From Mesocentrotus franciscanus (taxonomy: Eukaryota; Echinodermata; Echinoidea; Camarodonta; Strongylocentrotidae): DNA of 64,000 nucleotides. Position 1 is the stretch's first letter. Each line of letters opens with the position of its first letter. The notes beneath the pieces were generated by a model. The model was given only the letters and a program-made list of their open reading frames with translations, ran no database searches and was not told where the DNA came from. The stretch spans positions 2,510,646 through 2,574,645 of the forward strand of contig CP137686.1 of the NCBI GenBank assembly GCA_037976565.1. Direction: 5' to 3'. Of this stretch, positions 23,891 to 50,999 are shown piece by piece. The position numbers and the translations under genes were made by a program.

Positions 23891-24175
23891 GGTTTGAAGT
23901 TCAAGAAAACTGGAAGGGGTGTGATGATGAAATACTGGTGGAATAACAATCGCTGCTGCATACGTTTCCTGATTCTGATAATAATTGTCATAATTATCGG
24001 TCTCGCCGCTGGGCTCGCCAAGAGGTTTCGCGGAACCCATGACCATATGAGCGCTGCACCCATGGCGAACGTAACCACTGAACCACTCTTTAACGTCTCA
24101 TCTAGTTTTATGCAAACACACATACCACCGAGTGTGATAAATAGAACAAGATTGCCACCCGAGCGAAGATGGTAA
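23891..24175 (+). CDS. VAMP-like R-SNARE 2, anchor and extended lumenal tail
   Basis: This is the final exon, from the CAG acceptor to a TAA at 24173-24175. It finishes the coiled coil (GLKFKKTGRGVMMKYWW), then NNNRCCI and one transmembrane helix (FLILIIIVIIIGLAAGLA). Unlike typical VAMPs it does not stop there. About 49 further residues follow, with three N-glycosylation sequons (NVT, NVS, NRT) that would face the lumen. The DNA of this tail (from about 24021) is an antisense tRNA-type SINE head, duplicated again just after the stop, so the tail looks exonised. Either it is a real acquired domain or the gene is losing its proper end. The protein is at least 218 residues. Confidence 0.8.
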   Translation, partial: GLKFKKTGRGVMMKYWWNNNRCCIRFLILIIIVIIIGLAAGLAKRFRGTHDHMSAAPMANVTTEPLFNVSSSFMQTHIPPSVINRTRLPPERRW

Positions 24176-24345
24176 TGTTCGACCACAAAAGGATGAGTGC
24201 GGTATTTAGCAAAGAGGTTTCGAACCCATGACCTTACGACTGCAGGATGACGAACGTAACCACAAAACCATTCGTTAACGTCTCTAAGCAAATATGTGAT
24301 TGTCGTGCGAGTTTAACAGGACAAGATTAATTGCCACCCGACATT
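24018..24345 (-). repeat. Tandemly duplicated tRNA-like SINE head
   Basis: Two units with period about 192 bp. In minus orientation unit 2 has an A-box-like TGGTTTTGTGG (24260-24270) and a B box GGTTCGAAACC (24216-24226) about 33 nt apart. Unit 1 has TGGTTCAGTGG (24075-24085) and a B box split by a 3-nt insertion (24024-24037). Unit 1 overlaps the coding end of VAMP-like gene 2. Confidence 0.6.
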
Positions 24346-24427
24346 TGCATTACTGTCCCCTGTGGATGCGTTCGATATTCATTGAAATTATTTATTTTGA
24401 AAATGTTGGGAATGTTAATCATTTGCA

Positions 24428-24658
24428 GAAGCGGATCTAGAGGTTGCAACCCCCCAAAAAAAATCCGGGGACCATTTTTTTAAATCTTGGTGTTTTAGAT
24501 GCAAGAAAACGCCATTTTCACACACAGATTTTCAAAAATTTTCCCACTGTGGGGGACACCCTCCCACACCCTTCTCGCTCGCTCCGCTGCTTGACTCGGT
24601 CGCTACGCTCCTCGCATACCACCCCAACCCCTTTATAAAAAGCTGGATCCGCCCCTGA
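24428..24658. mobile_element. MITE-like repeat (ends CAGGGGCGGATCCAG)
   Basis: CAGAAGCGGATCTAG at the left and the complement of CAGGGGCGGATCCAGC at the right form terminal inverted repeats around a short non-coding interior (CTCGCTCGCTCCGCTGC). Confidence 0.6.
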
Positions 24659-24664
24659 TTTGTT

Positions 24665-25520
24665 CACAGCTCTGATTTAATGTACATATCCGCAAGCTTC
24701 CATTTAATGATATTAAACTTGGTTTATGTAGAAGTTTATGGTGTCAGCTATTAGACAAATTGATGTGATGCTGGTTGATATTGAAAATAACAAATACAAG
24801 TAACATATTTTATTCACCTTTTTTGCCAAATCTGTAAATAGCAATGATGATTTTAATGTAGTACGTAGCTGTTGTAAGCACATCTAGTACTGCAGGATAT
24901 TTAAAACTTCGCTAACAATTTCTACGTTGCTTTAATTGAAGAATGATATCCGGTAGGATTTCCATTTTATACAGCCAAACCTGTGTACATAAGGGCATTC
25001 AAGTGATAAATTAAGTGGCCAGTACCGGAGACAAGTTCTACCAAGGAGATACCAGCACGCACATTTCTTCGTGTAGTTGGAAGATGGCCATATACTAATC
25101 ATTATAAGACAGGCGGCCATTATTGACTGGTGATTACTATGGCTATATCTTTTGCCATAAAGGGTTCTAATAGTACCATGTGTATAATTGTAATGCTATT
25201 AAATCTTCTTACTTTTCTTGAATAACGCAATTGTCATCATACTTCCCACTGAAACTCTGACAATTTCTTTTGTTCCCTACACGTCTCCTTTTCGAATTAT
25301 GTGACGTTCTTTCATTACTATGCTGTAATATAAATCTTAGTTGGAAAATGAGTGAAATAATCATAATTTGCGATCTGGGTAGGGCCAGAAATAAGGACGC
25401 AAGTCGGTAACATGCTATGTCTGTTCGAGTTTCCTTGTATAAGACGTTAGCATTATATGACTGTATCCATTCAAGTGACCGCACATCTTATGACTTGGGC
25501 ACGACTGAAAGGAAAGGGTG
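24665..25520. other. No gene seen
   Basis: Ordinary AT-rich sequence without recognised exons, RNA genes or clear repeats. Confidence 0.4.
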
Positions 25521-25526
25521 AACAGG

Positions 25527-25670
25527 GAAAAGGAAAAGAAGAAGAAGAAGAAGAAGAAGAAGAAGAAGAAGAAGAAGAAGAAGAAGAAGAAGAAGAAGAA
25601 GAAGGAGAGGATAAGAAGAATTAAGAAGAAGAGGAAGAAGAAGAACAAGAGGAAGAAGAAGAACAAGAAC

Positions 25671-25701
<31 letters not shown>

Positions 25702-25830
25702 AGAAGAAGAAGAAGAAGAAGAAGAAGAAGAAGAAGAAGAAGAAGGAGAATGAAATGACGAAAAATAAGAAGGATGAGGAGGTAGGAGAAGAAGAAGAAA
25801 AAGGGAGGAGGAGAAGGAGCTAGGGGTAGA
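25527..25830. repeat. (GAA)n polypurine tract
   Basis: About 300 nt almost entirely purine on the + strand, with two long GAA arrays (25538-25602 and 25676-25742). The Lys/Glu-rich + frame and Ser/Phe-rich minus frames are not genes. Confidence 0.95.
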
Positions 25831-25909
25831 AATTAAAGAGGAAGGAAAAAAGAAGAAGATGAAGGAGGAGAAGAGGAGCCTGCTAACCAAAGAAAAGGCA
25901 AGCGAACGG

Positions 25910-27745
25910 GCCCTATAAGTTGTGAATCATTGTGGGGTCATTCGGGGCCTCAGTCAGATTGAAGTATAGTTAATTATATTCCTTTATTCTTTACCTAATG
26001 TTATTGCAATATAAATCCAGTCGTTGTGAGGCAGTAAGGACTTGTGGCATCATAATACTTATAACCACATACTGCTACAGATTCAACAAACTCATTTCAA
26101 GGCAATTGCAGTCAGTAACATGACTATAGATTGTAGTTAGATTCATATAAATTAGATGTTTTTTACATTTTCTTAATTTCATTGTTCACTTTCTGGGAAT
26201 GTTTTAGAGTTGTTTCATTCAGACTATCGCTACCTATAGATGTCATGTGCTCGCACAAATAGTTGTCTCTCTGTGTTTGTAATGGTGTTTGTCGTAAGCT
26301 TGGTTTAAGATATATCTTTTCGTCTAAATGCAATTCTCGAAATAAAATTTTTGTTGAGGCTTATTTATTTTTATAAAGAATTATTATTTTCATTGTTATA
26401 TCCATTTTTAAATAAACATCCCTTCACGATGATACGAACAGACTACAGTGGATATCAAGAAGTATACAAGTTCAACACACAAACGTTTATTGAAATATAC
26501 AAAATACATATTAATAATCTGTTACATGTGATGATTAAGGAACAAGAGGCACTTTAGCAGATGGAAATACAATTACCAGATGCTTGATTCAGTTCATTCC
26601 CAGACACTGTAATGTGTTACAGCATAAACTCCCAGTGTTGTCACTTTATATTGACTTTGTGTACGCATGAGAATTTCACAAAAAACAGGTTATTTTCAAG
26701 TATGTTCGCGGATTCGAGAAAAAGGGGTATTTCTTTTTGTTTTAAAGAGCAAGAAATTTCAAACAAGGGTAATGTATTTCAGAGAGGAATGTGCGACTCG
26801 TATTAAACGAGGCACATTTTGTGGTTGTGAATTTGGAAGAGCCCAAAATGAGGTTATATTTAGAGTTAATCTTGTACCCGTTTTTTTTTTGCTGAAAATG
26901 TTCTTGCAAGTCCGCAAAGGAAGGGGGGAGGGGACATTTTCGACGCCGCTAACAATCACCAATTACCCCTTTTAACATGAAGTCAAGTGACACCATCTGG
27001 CATAGTCAACAAATACTGATGAGAAATAGATTAAGGAAACTCAACTCACCCCTATTCTTAGTTTCTTACATACAAACAATACTACATATATTTACAGTAA
27101 GCTATTTTCGTTTTACTCCCAACAGTCATGAAAAGATTAACGTACAATGAAAATGAAATCAACTGTATTCCAAGAAATTCTGCTCACATGACAGAGTCTA
27201 GCAAATATTGTCCAGACAGCTCAAAAATGTAATTACAGTCCAAATTTGTCTTAATGCTTGAAAGAAAACCAATTCAGGAAGGAGAGGAGGTGAAATGAAT
27301 TGTCATTGTTATGATAATCACTTCCTCTCTTCTTTTTTTCTCTTTTTGTGTTACATGTGCGGGATATCCTTTGTTTATTCCACTTTTAGTTACATGTCGG
27401 TATCCAACCTGGGCTCTCCAAAGTGAAAATGAATATCTCGCACATTCCAGGAAATGTATTTTTAAGTCTTGGAGGGTTGAGCAATAGAAAGTCCCTTGGC
27501 CGTTATTCAACATATTAATCCACTGTTAGTTAAATTTCTGTATCAGAAGCTTTGTCAAGTAAAAATAGATATCTTTTGAAATCCAGGAAATGAAGTTTAA
27601 TTTTCGCAAGATTGAGAGATAGAAAGTCCTGTTTCTCTTTCTTTCAAAAAACGTATTAATGCATCATTTTTCAGAAGTGACATACTGTTATAAAACCCAA
27701 TATACATGTACATGTACATATTTCACCATCTTCCTGTTTTTTCTC
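25910..27745. other. No gene seen; one local duplication
   Basis: No exon was recognised. A diverged tandem duplication lies at about 27385-27665, with CCAGGAAATG at about 27446 and 27582 and AGAAAGTCC in both units. Confidence 0.45.
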
Positions 27746-27753
27746 TTCTTTAA

Positions 27754-28099
27754 AGGGATTGGGTAACTTTGTCTCAGATTCTGAAACAAAAGGATTTCGC
27801 TCATGCTGCAATGATAATTATAAACCTTTAGGTTAGTCAGGAATCCCATGACCTTTACAAGCCAATCGCTCGTCTGATTATCAAGATATTTATGATTGGA
27901 AATCGAAATTTCAAAAACTGTTTTGCCAATGGTTTTTATAACACTACAGTCTATTGGGGGAAATGAGTATGGTAAAACCGGTCACTCAAATTTTTCCTTT
28001 TTGAGGCACTTCATGAAGGCTTCAATATTACACCATATCACAGACACTGATAACACGTAGGGCCATGCATCTCAGATTTAAAATTGTTAAGCAATGCCT
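27754..28099 (+). mobile_element. TTAA MITE family A, complete copy
   Basis: 346 bp bounded by TTAA at 27750-27753 and 28100-28103. The ends are AGGGATTGGGTAACTTTG and, reverse-complemented, AGGCATTGCTTAACAATT. It carries no coding sequence. Confidence 0.85.
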
Positions 28100-28404
28100 T
28101 TAAACAAAATCACACAATGATGAATCATGTTCAAAATGAACATGACTGATATAATCATCATATGATCCTTATCTTGCTATTTAGTGTCTATACGTCTATC
28201 AAGACTAGAATCAAGACTTTTTAATATTGTTCACAGCATTTACATTTTGCAGATTGGACCAATCGATGTCTCCTAAATAACCGCAAAATCTTGAATAATT
28301 TGAATGTCATCCACGGCAATCAACTTTGCCAAGTTGACCCATTCCAAGAACATACATGTACCATAAATAACCAGTCAATTCTTCCTCCAGAGCTATGTAT
28401 TATT

Positions 28405-28540
28405 AAACCTTTAATCAATTTAACAAGTGCTATAATTGTGTACCCAAAATCACTCTTCACAGATCAAATGCAATAATTTCAGTAGCTCATATTAATTATT
28501 GCAACTTGTTATTGATCACATGTTTTATGAAACAGGGACC
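28405..28540 (+). mobile_element. Diverged MITE family J copy
   Basis: It shares AACAAGTGCTATAATTG-like sequence, TTTCAGTAGCT and TTTTATGAAACAGGG with the intact copy at 34350-34497. Confidence 0.55.
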
Positions 28541-28693
28541 AGAAGCGGACATTTCAAAGGCTCAAAATTCACTGATAAGCCTTGTTCAGATATCCCATCG
28601 TAAACCAAGGTGCTTTTTTTTTGTCACGATGACAAAAGTGTAATACCCTTCACCATTCTGTATATCTTTTATAACACAGAGCTAAGTAAATGA

Positions 28694-28964
28694 CAGTGGA
28701 AACTTGTTATAACGAGGTCCTCGGGACCATGGCAATTACTTTTTTGTCAGGAATCTTGTTATATCAGGGTAAAAAAAAAAAGAGCTGGGACCAGTAAAAA
28801 AACCTTGTGATAGCAGATACCTTGTTATATCAGAGCTCTTTATAATGAGGTTCCACTGTACGTGTAGAACCTTGTTACATGTATATCAGAGCTCTTTATA
28901 ATGAGGTTCCACTGTACGAGTAGGACCTTGTTATATCAGAGCTCTTTATAACGAAGTTCCACTG
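28694..28964. mobile_element. pogo-like MITE with triplicated end
   Basis: It begins CAGTGGAAACTTGTTATAAC and ends with the complement of CAGTGGAACTTCGTTATAAA, next to TA. CAGTGG ends with a GTTATA block resemble pogo/Tigger (Tc1-mariner) transposon termini. The right terminal 40 bp, containing CAGAGCTCTTTATAA, is present three times in a row (28821-28860, 28871-28916, 28928-28966). Confidence 0.6.
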
Positions 28965-29146
28965 TAGGAGTAGGACCTTTGGTGCATGAAGCTCCCACTC
29001 GTTTACATGTTTAAAAAAAGAAAAAAGCTGCAGTGTAACACTTCATATCTGATCCAGCCTTTAGAGTGAGAGGAGCAGAGATAAACTTTTCTCTGTATTT
29101 CTATGATTTCACCACCTGTAATTCAGCTTTCGAGCCGTGATTGATT

Positions 29147-29152
29147 TTTATT
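29147..29152 (-). terminator. MCM7 polyadenylation signal
   Basis: AATAAA on the minus strand, 138 nt beyond the MCM7 stop codon. It is the first canonical signal downstream of the gene. Confidence 0.65.
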
Positions 29153-29289
29153 TCAATAAACCATTACTACATGAGGTCACAGTCTATAGCATGCCAAGAT
29201 GTCATTGAAGGTCCATCTTGCCGGAGGTTTTACGATCAAAATACAACTTCCGGCGTCCACAATCATTGTCCATAGATATGGTCATCATC

Positions 29290-45075
<15,786 letters not shown>

Positions 45076-45194
45076 GATGATAACTTGTGTATTTACCCTT
45101 TATTAAAGTAAAACTTCAAAATATACGGCAAAATTAGCAAAATATTACGTGTAAACAGACAGCGAATAGGTCTTTTGTGTGTATTCGCACCGAC

Positions 45195-45222
45195 GAACCT
45201 GGCGCGAAATATATCACGTGAT
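45195..45222 (-). promoter_or_regulatory. MCM7 promoter: E2F site and E-box
   Basis: TTTCGCGCC on the minus strand (45201-45209) matches the E2F consensus TTTSSCGC, about 126 bp upstream of the ATG. A CACGTG E-box follows at 45215-45220. MCM genes are established E2F targets, and vertebrate MCM7 is also a MYC-family target. No TATA box is evident. Confidence 0.65.
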
Positions 45223-45249
45223 ACATCAGTAGCGCGAGTTGACTAGTCT

Positions 45250-46430
45250 TGTCTCAGCTCAGTAATTTTTATCTTTAAAAAAAAGAAAGAATTTATTACC
45301 CAAATTCTAGAAAAAAGTGATAAATTGTTTCAAAAAAGTTATATATAAATATAACAAGCACTAAATTAGATTTGTTAGTGTATTGTATGCTAACAAATAT
45401 TGCTCTAAACTTTTCATTCAGCATAAAAATACATAGTATGCGTTGGAAAAGGTTACGCCTTAGCGGACTTGTACTTGCATTTGTCTGCTAGAATATGAGC
45501 ACAATGACTTTGTAAAGTTTATATAGGGAAAAGTGATTCTTTGCATTATGTGAATGCCCTATATATAGAGGGGGGGGGGGCTAATTATTTTCAGAACAGT
45601 ACGCCAGAGAAACAAAAGGAAGAGTGATCGAAGCGGATCAGTATCAATTCTGCCCTTTGAAGTAAACTAAAACCACTGCATGGGTAATGATTCATAATTA
45701 AAATAAGGCAATTAATGTACAACTTTAATTCATATCGTTATAGTATTGTGTCCATACAGCTATTATAGTCCTATAGTAGTGTTAGTAATAAAAAAAAAAT
45801 CAGGGGAGTGCAAATCAAGGCTAGGTGAAATAAGTCGGGATTGTTAATTCAGATTTTAAAGAAAAAGCATATATTTATTAATTTTCATTAATTTCTTTCT
45901 TTATTTTATTTCATCTATCTATACATATATTTATTTGTCTACTTATTTATTTATTATTATTTTATTATCATTATGAGAAGTATTATCTATTTATTTATTT
46001 CCTTTTTTTTTTTGGGGGGGTAGTTTTTTTTTAAATCCAGGCAAAAACTCGTATTAACTGATAGGATGGGGGCTCCTGTCTTTGCAGGGGGGCACGAGTC
46101 CTATAGTAGGCATTTATACATTGTACATTTCAAGTCAATTATGCAGCAGACGAATGAAAATAAAGGGTTATTAAATGTAACCTAAATAACCGAACTACAG
46201 TTGACAATTTCAAATTAGAAGAGCATAATAGAGACCACGTAAAAGGAATTGGGGCCCAAGTTTGCCCCGACAGGTTTTGTTACTATTATATACATTGATT
46301 AGCAAAACAGCGGCGCAAACTTCGCCTTCAAGCCTCGGATTTCTCGGCTACAATGTTATCAAGATAGGCATGGGGACACATATGCCCTACTATAATCAAT
46401 TGGTAGAAAATAAAACTATATAAATATTTA
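45250..46430. other. No gene seen
   Basis: AT-rich, with TTTATTTATT-type repeats at 45860-46005 and a G run near 46012. A segment with AAGCCTCGG and GGCTACAAT at 46330-46370 recurs at 47263-47330 as a diverged repeat. No exon was recognised. Confidence 0.45.
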
Positions 46431-46436
46431 AAGAAA

Positions 46437-46522
46437 GAGAGATATATACAGAAAGAGGGGGAGAGAGAGAGCGGGAGAGAGAGGGGGGGAGCTTGAGAGA
46501 GAGAGAGGGGGTGGGAGAGAGT
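46437..46522. repeat. GA-rich microsatellite
   Basis: Degenerate GAGAGA tract with G-run interruptions. Confidence 0.85.
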
Positions 46523-46727
46523 ATTAAAAGAGAAGATAATTGCACTCTATAACCTCACCCTCACCAAATTCGCTACGGTGCTGCGCCCCCATTATGATAT
46601 CAGTTGCCTCTCAACGTCTGGAATCACGCTCCTCCACTACATACACATTTTTGTCTTGTATTTAATGGTTTGAAACCAAGGGCAATGGTATGAAATTTGA
46701 TGATATGATTATTATTTATTTCTTTAT

Positions 46728-46963
46728 TAATTTACCCAGGGAAGCCTCATTACCATCCATGCTGGTCTTGCTGAGGGCCCAATAATCATTATTATGATTA
46801 CTACCCAGGTAATTGCAGGTTTCCCATTTATTACACCTGGGTGGAGAGAGGCAAATGGGGATTAATGTCTTGCCAAAGGACGTTGATGCCGGGCTGGGAT
46901 TCGAATCCTCAATCCTTGGATTGTGATACAAGTGAATAAACCACTATACAACGACACCCTCCA
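46728..46963 (-). mobile_element. tRNA-derived SINE (S2)
   Basis: Minus-strand A box TTGTATAGTGG (complement of 46941-46951) and B box GGATTCGAATCCC (46896-46908). The shared CCTTTGGCAAGACATTAATC follows, and the tail is AT-rich near 46728. Confidence 0.85.
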
Positions 46964-46979
46964 ATCTAAAATAAAACAT

Positions 46980-48420
46980 ATAGATTTTTTAAAAATTATA
47001 TGATGAAGGGCAGATAAATCGTCACCATTCTATGCTCTTCTGTTTCTGATTTGACACACATGCGATGACTTGGGTGAGCCTCACACGTATTTCCATCCAA
47101 AAGAAACACCATTGCCTTTAATGCTACAATCTCATTGCTCTCTCGCTCATGATCAAACGTCAAATATCAGTGGGTTACAGGTTAGCAATGACAACATTCA
47201 TTTCTCGTACAGCCACCACCAGCGGGGGTTTGTGCTAAAATTAAAACATTGTAAGCCTCGCCTCGATCCAAGCCTCGCGTTTTGGCTACAATATTACATT
47301 TCAAGATAGGCGACGGGGGAAAGTAGAGCAACCATGAGGTGCTCATTTCCGCCCTACCGTCCGTCAACCCAATCTTAAGCCATCGATTGTCCCCATACAG
47401 GGGCATCGTTTGAAGAAAAAAAATTAGGGGGGCGGGCTGTCTCTGCCGACAAGGTAGCCAAATATTTTTAACATCGATAGGGGTCACCGATATTTTTATA
47501 TATTTTATGGACGAGACGAAGGTAAAAGTAAACATAATTTTGCTCATAACTAAAATTTCACGAAAAGAAATTTAAGGAGGGGGGGGGGGCAAATCCTCCC
47601 GTCTATCGAAGTAACAACTAGCACCCCTTGGATAATAGGCACCAACACTAATTATAGGTCTATCATTTCTATAGGGGAACATGATGTTCTCCATAATGGC
47701 GTAGCATGGGTCCTGTCATCGAAGGGGCCCTGGAATCATCGGGAAGGGGTGGGGCACAGTTTTTACTAGGTGACTGACACTTGCGAAATATCAAGCCCAT
47801 TGATTGGGGGGGGGGGAGAAAATGGGCCCTTGCATTCTCTTTTCTCCGTTATCTTCCTTTCTATGTCGTTTCGCCTTTTACTTCCCCTTCCTCATTTGAT
47901 GGGGATACCCCAGTATCTATCCCACTGATCATCTCGACGAATTGAAAGTTCATTAACAATTCAAGCAATTAAATCAGGTCCCTGACATAATACACTCTCA
48001 TTATACCCACTTCCAACAACGCCCTAATTTTCACAAAGCCTTATAATTTAGTCAATCCAATCTGCTTGGTCTTATAAATGCGTTAATTTGATAGCCTACT
48101 TGCTTGCTTGGATTGCTTGGTGTCCTAGCTACCTATTCCAAACATTTGTAATTAAAGCTATCCATTTTCTAAGATCACCAGTGAATTGTATAATGGTCCG
48201 GTACTGAAATTCTTCAAGAAGTTAACCCATCAAATATGACCACTGATGTCTTCCCCTCCTTCTAATTTCCATCAGATATTCCGATTAATAATTTTCCGCG
48301 CCTTCTATTTTAATTTTCCTGTTGATTGTAATGGCAGATCCAGGTGGGGGGCGCCGGTGCTTCACCAGTTTTTTTGTGTATCCATAGCGACGAATGTGCT
48401 TAAATAATTAAATACTTGAC
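46980..48420. other. No gene seen
   Basis: The 121-aa minus frame at 47182-47547 has no family resemblance and overlaps repeat sequence, so it was not accepted. Runs of G lie at 47580-47590 and 47806-47816. The stretch CAGATCCAGGTGGGGGG at 48334 resembles one end of a DNA-transposon family. Confidence 0.45.
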
Positions 48421-48427
48421 TTTTTTT

Positions 48428-48625
48428 TACCCAGGGTATATAGCCACAGGTATTATAATGTTCTTTCTGTGGGCCCAGCATGATAAAATTATTAGCCTGG
48501 GTAGAAATTAGAAATTAGAAACACCTTGTCCAAGGATGTAAGCGTGCAAGGAGTGAGGATCGAACCCAGTATCTTTCATATTAGAGTCGGCATGGGGCTG
48601 TCACCAATACACCACAGTGCTCCAA
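48428..48625 (-). mobile_element. tRNA-derived SINE (S3)
   Basis: Minus-strand A-box-like TGGTGTATTGG (48604-48614) and B box GGTTCGATCC (48557-48566), then CTTGGACAAGGTGTTTC, a diverged form of the post-tRNA segment in S1 and S2. A small fragment of S1-type tail is at 48903-48962. Confidence 0.75.
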
Positions 48626-49409
48626 CAAATACTCATATTTTCTTGGGAGAACCCCGAAATGTCGAAAGTGTTTGGTTATTGTTTTTATTCCGCAGATAAC
48701 AACTCCAATCATAAGAGAATAGGGCGAAAAGGTTATTAAGGCATTGCCAATGTGGGCTTGATCGTTCACAAATTCGATAATATTCATAACTTTCTTGTAC
48801 TTTAGAAGAGGTCCGAAGCTGTCGTTGACGTTTAAAAAAAAATATTAAAAGTCTGCTTTTTAAAAATATTTAAACCTATGTTACTCGTTAATGTACACTA
48901 TCTACACTCTACCCAGGTATATATGGTAAATGGGTTCCTAGCAGGAATTAATTCTTTAAAATGCTGGAATCTTTGATATTAAAAACATAATGTATTGAAC
49001 CAATCTAATCGGCACAACATCATAAGAGGATGAAGATTGGCTAAAATACAAACATGCATGACCAATGTAAAAGTTTTTTTTTTTTACATTTGCGTTTTCG
49101 TTTAATGCAGACACTTCTTGATGTTTTTCTTTATTAAATCCGCTTTTCATCCTTAAATTTTGCTTCGGCCCTTTGACAAATTTATTTGATTAAAGGTGTA
49201 AACTAACTTTATTATCATTCATGAAGATGAATTTGTAGGCAGCAGTCATACACACCTCGGCATGCCTCTTTGTGTATCTCTTTTAAAATGTTGATAAATT
49301 ATGAATTAGTATTTCTTTTTATGTAAGATACTCTATTTTTTTTCCTCACTCCTTCGGGTTCACGGCCTGTTTCTCCCAAAAAGTTCATCTCATTATTCCG
49401 CCATCGTTG

Positions 49410-49775
49410 TTGCTTCGAGCTTTATCACTTTCCAATTATGGTCAATACCAAATATACGCCTTCTTTTCCCGCCTTTTTCGAAGGAGGCGGGAAACCGGTG
49501 TCGTCTGCTACGATGAGCGATTACCTCACGGCAATAATAATGCTACCTCTGACGTCTTCGGCCTTGTTCACGTGTCAGGACGTCAGTTGCCTCACATGAA
49601 AAATAAAAGTGAAAATGAATCAAAGATAAATAAATTAATAAATGAATATATAAATAGATAGATAATAAATAAATAAGGATGTAATATAATTCTACCGCTG
49701 ACGTCTTCAGCCCCGTTCAGATAAAACGCCGTTATAAGCTGCCTCAAAAGAAAGAAAGAAAGAAAGAAAATATAC
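49410..49775. other. Diverged duplication with A-rich repeats
   Basis: CTGACGTCTTC occurs at 49550 and 49700, each in a similar local context (GCC-CGTTCA). The copies are separated by an AAAT-rich stretch, and (AAAG)n lies at 49748-49770. No gene was recognised. Confidence 0.45.
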
Positions 49776-49869
49776 AATAAATAATTAAATAAAAAAAGAA
49801 AAAAGAAAAAAAAGAAACAACGGCAATAAAATAGCGATATATACATTGCAAGTGGGGGTTAAAACTAGT

Positions 49870-50140
49870 AGCTGCGTGGACCAAGAGCCCCTATAAGCTC
49901 TCCCACCCCATCCTTGTGTGACGTCCGTTGCACACGAGGCGTTATTTGCCTGACGTATACTGCGTCACCGACTGATGCGGTATTTGACGCGCCATGTGAT
50001 GGTGGCATCTTACCAAAAAGTATTACAGAATGACCAGTGCAAGCATTGTGTTGAACAAGTGACGTCACCGGATTGATTAGCGCAGGTAATAACGCAAACG
50101 AAATCACGCCTTGTGTGCAGCGAGCGTGGTGAAAAAACAG
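49870..50140. promoter_or_regulatory. CpG-richer segment with a CRE site
   Basis: Locally enriched for CG dinucleotides compared with its surroundings. It contains a consensus CRE, TGACGTCA (50060-50067), and further GACGT/ACGTC motifs. It could be a promoter or enhancer, but no adjacent gene is visible. Confidence 0.25.
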
Positions 50141-50587
50141 GAAAGTGACACACGTGGGCCATATTATTATTTTCGTGGCGGTTTGGGTGGCGATGTGTGA
50201 ATTACGCTTTATAGATGCAGTCGACCAAATGAGTAGAAGTATATGTAAGTATTGCTCGCTTGAACCCCTTTCATAACTATCATGTATGGAAGCTTATCCC
50301 GGGAAAATGGAGGACCATGTATGAGTAATGAAGCATGGAGAGGCTAAACCATGTCCCCTTTCCAACCGCCGAGGAAATGGCCAAAAAATAGGTTATTTTT
50401 ACAGGACTGAAAGAAATACAAACATTAGTATTTAACTTCCGAAAAAATGAAACTTGTGAATAATGGACGATTTCTGTGCAATGAGTAACATAAAGGAAAT
50501 AGAAAACTATGCTCATTTTAAGAGGAAATTAAAGGAATACCTATTACTTGAGAGTCAGAGAAGAGAAGTGAATGACATGTTATATGA

Positions 50588-50992
50588 TTGAAATTTGTAT
50601 TCTTCTGCCGGTTCATACTTTTTCATTTTGTATATACTTATGTTTTTGTACGTTATAGAAATTCTAAAAATTCATCATTATTTTCCTCTTCTTCCTCCTC
50701 TTTTTCTTCTTCTCCTTCTTCTTTTTCTTCTTGTACTCTTTATCATTTCCATCATCAGTTTAATGTGTTATTATCATTATCTTTAATAAGTAATTCTTTT
50801 TATGGTTCTTATTTGTCTGTAAATATTACTATTTTCACTTATTAATTTTGTACATGTCTGTAGGGGACCCCACTGGAAATAAGCTCTCGAGCTTTCGTGG
50901 GTTATCCTGTTCAAGCTGACTTATTTCTGATCTGTTATTATTGTATATGTTGGAAGCTTGTCGAATAAAAATCAATCAATCAATCAATCGAT
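50588..50992 (+). mobile_element. LINE 3' end with hairpin and (ATCA)n tail (H4)
   Basis: CT-rich sequence leads to a two-tier hairpin (CCCAC/GTGGG outer; AAGCT-CTCG-AGCTT inner) at 50871-50905, followed by AATAAA and a short TCAATCAATCAATC tail. This is the layout of CR1/L2-type 3' ends. No coding part remains. Confidence 0.6.
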
Positions 50993-50999
50993 ATAAATT

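Noticed and set aside
47182..47547. 121-codon minus-strand frame
   Set aside because: No family resemblance, and it overlaps a diverged repeat (GCCTCG...GGCTACAAT) also seen at 46330. It has no splice or promoter context.
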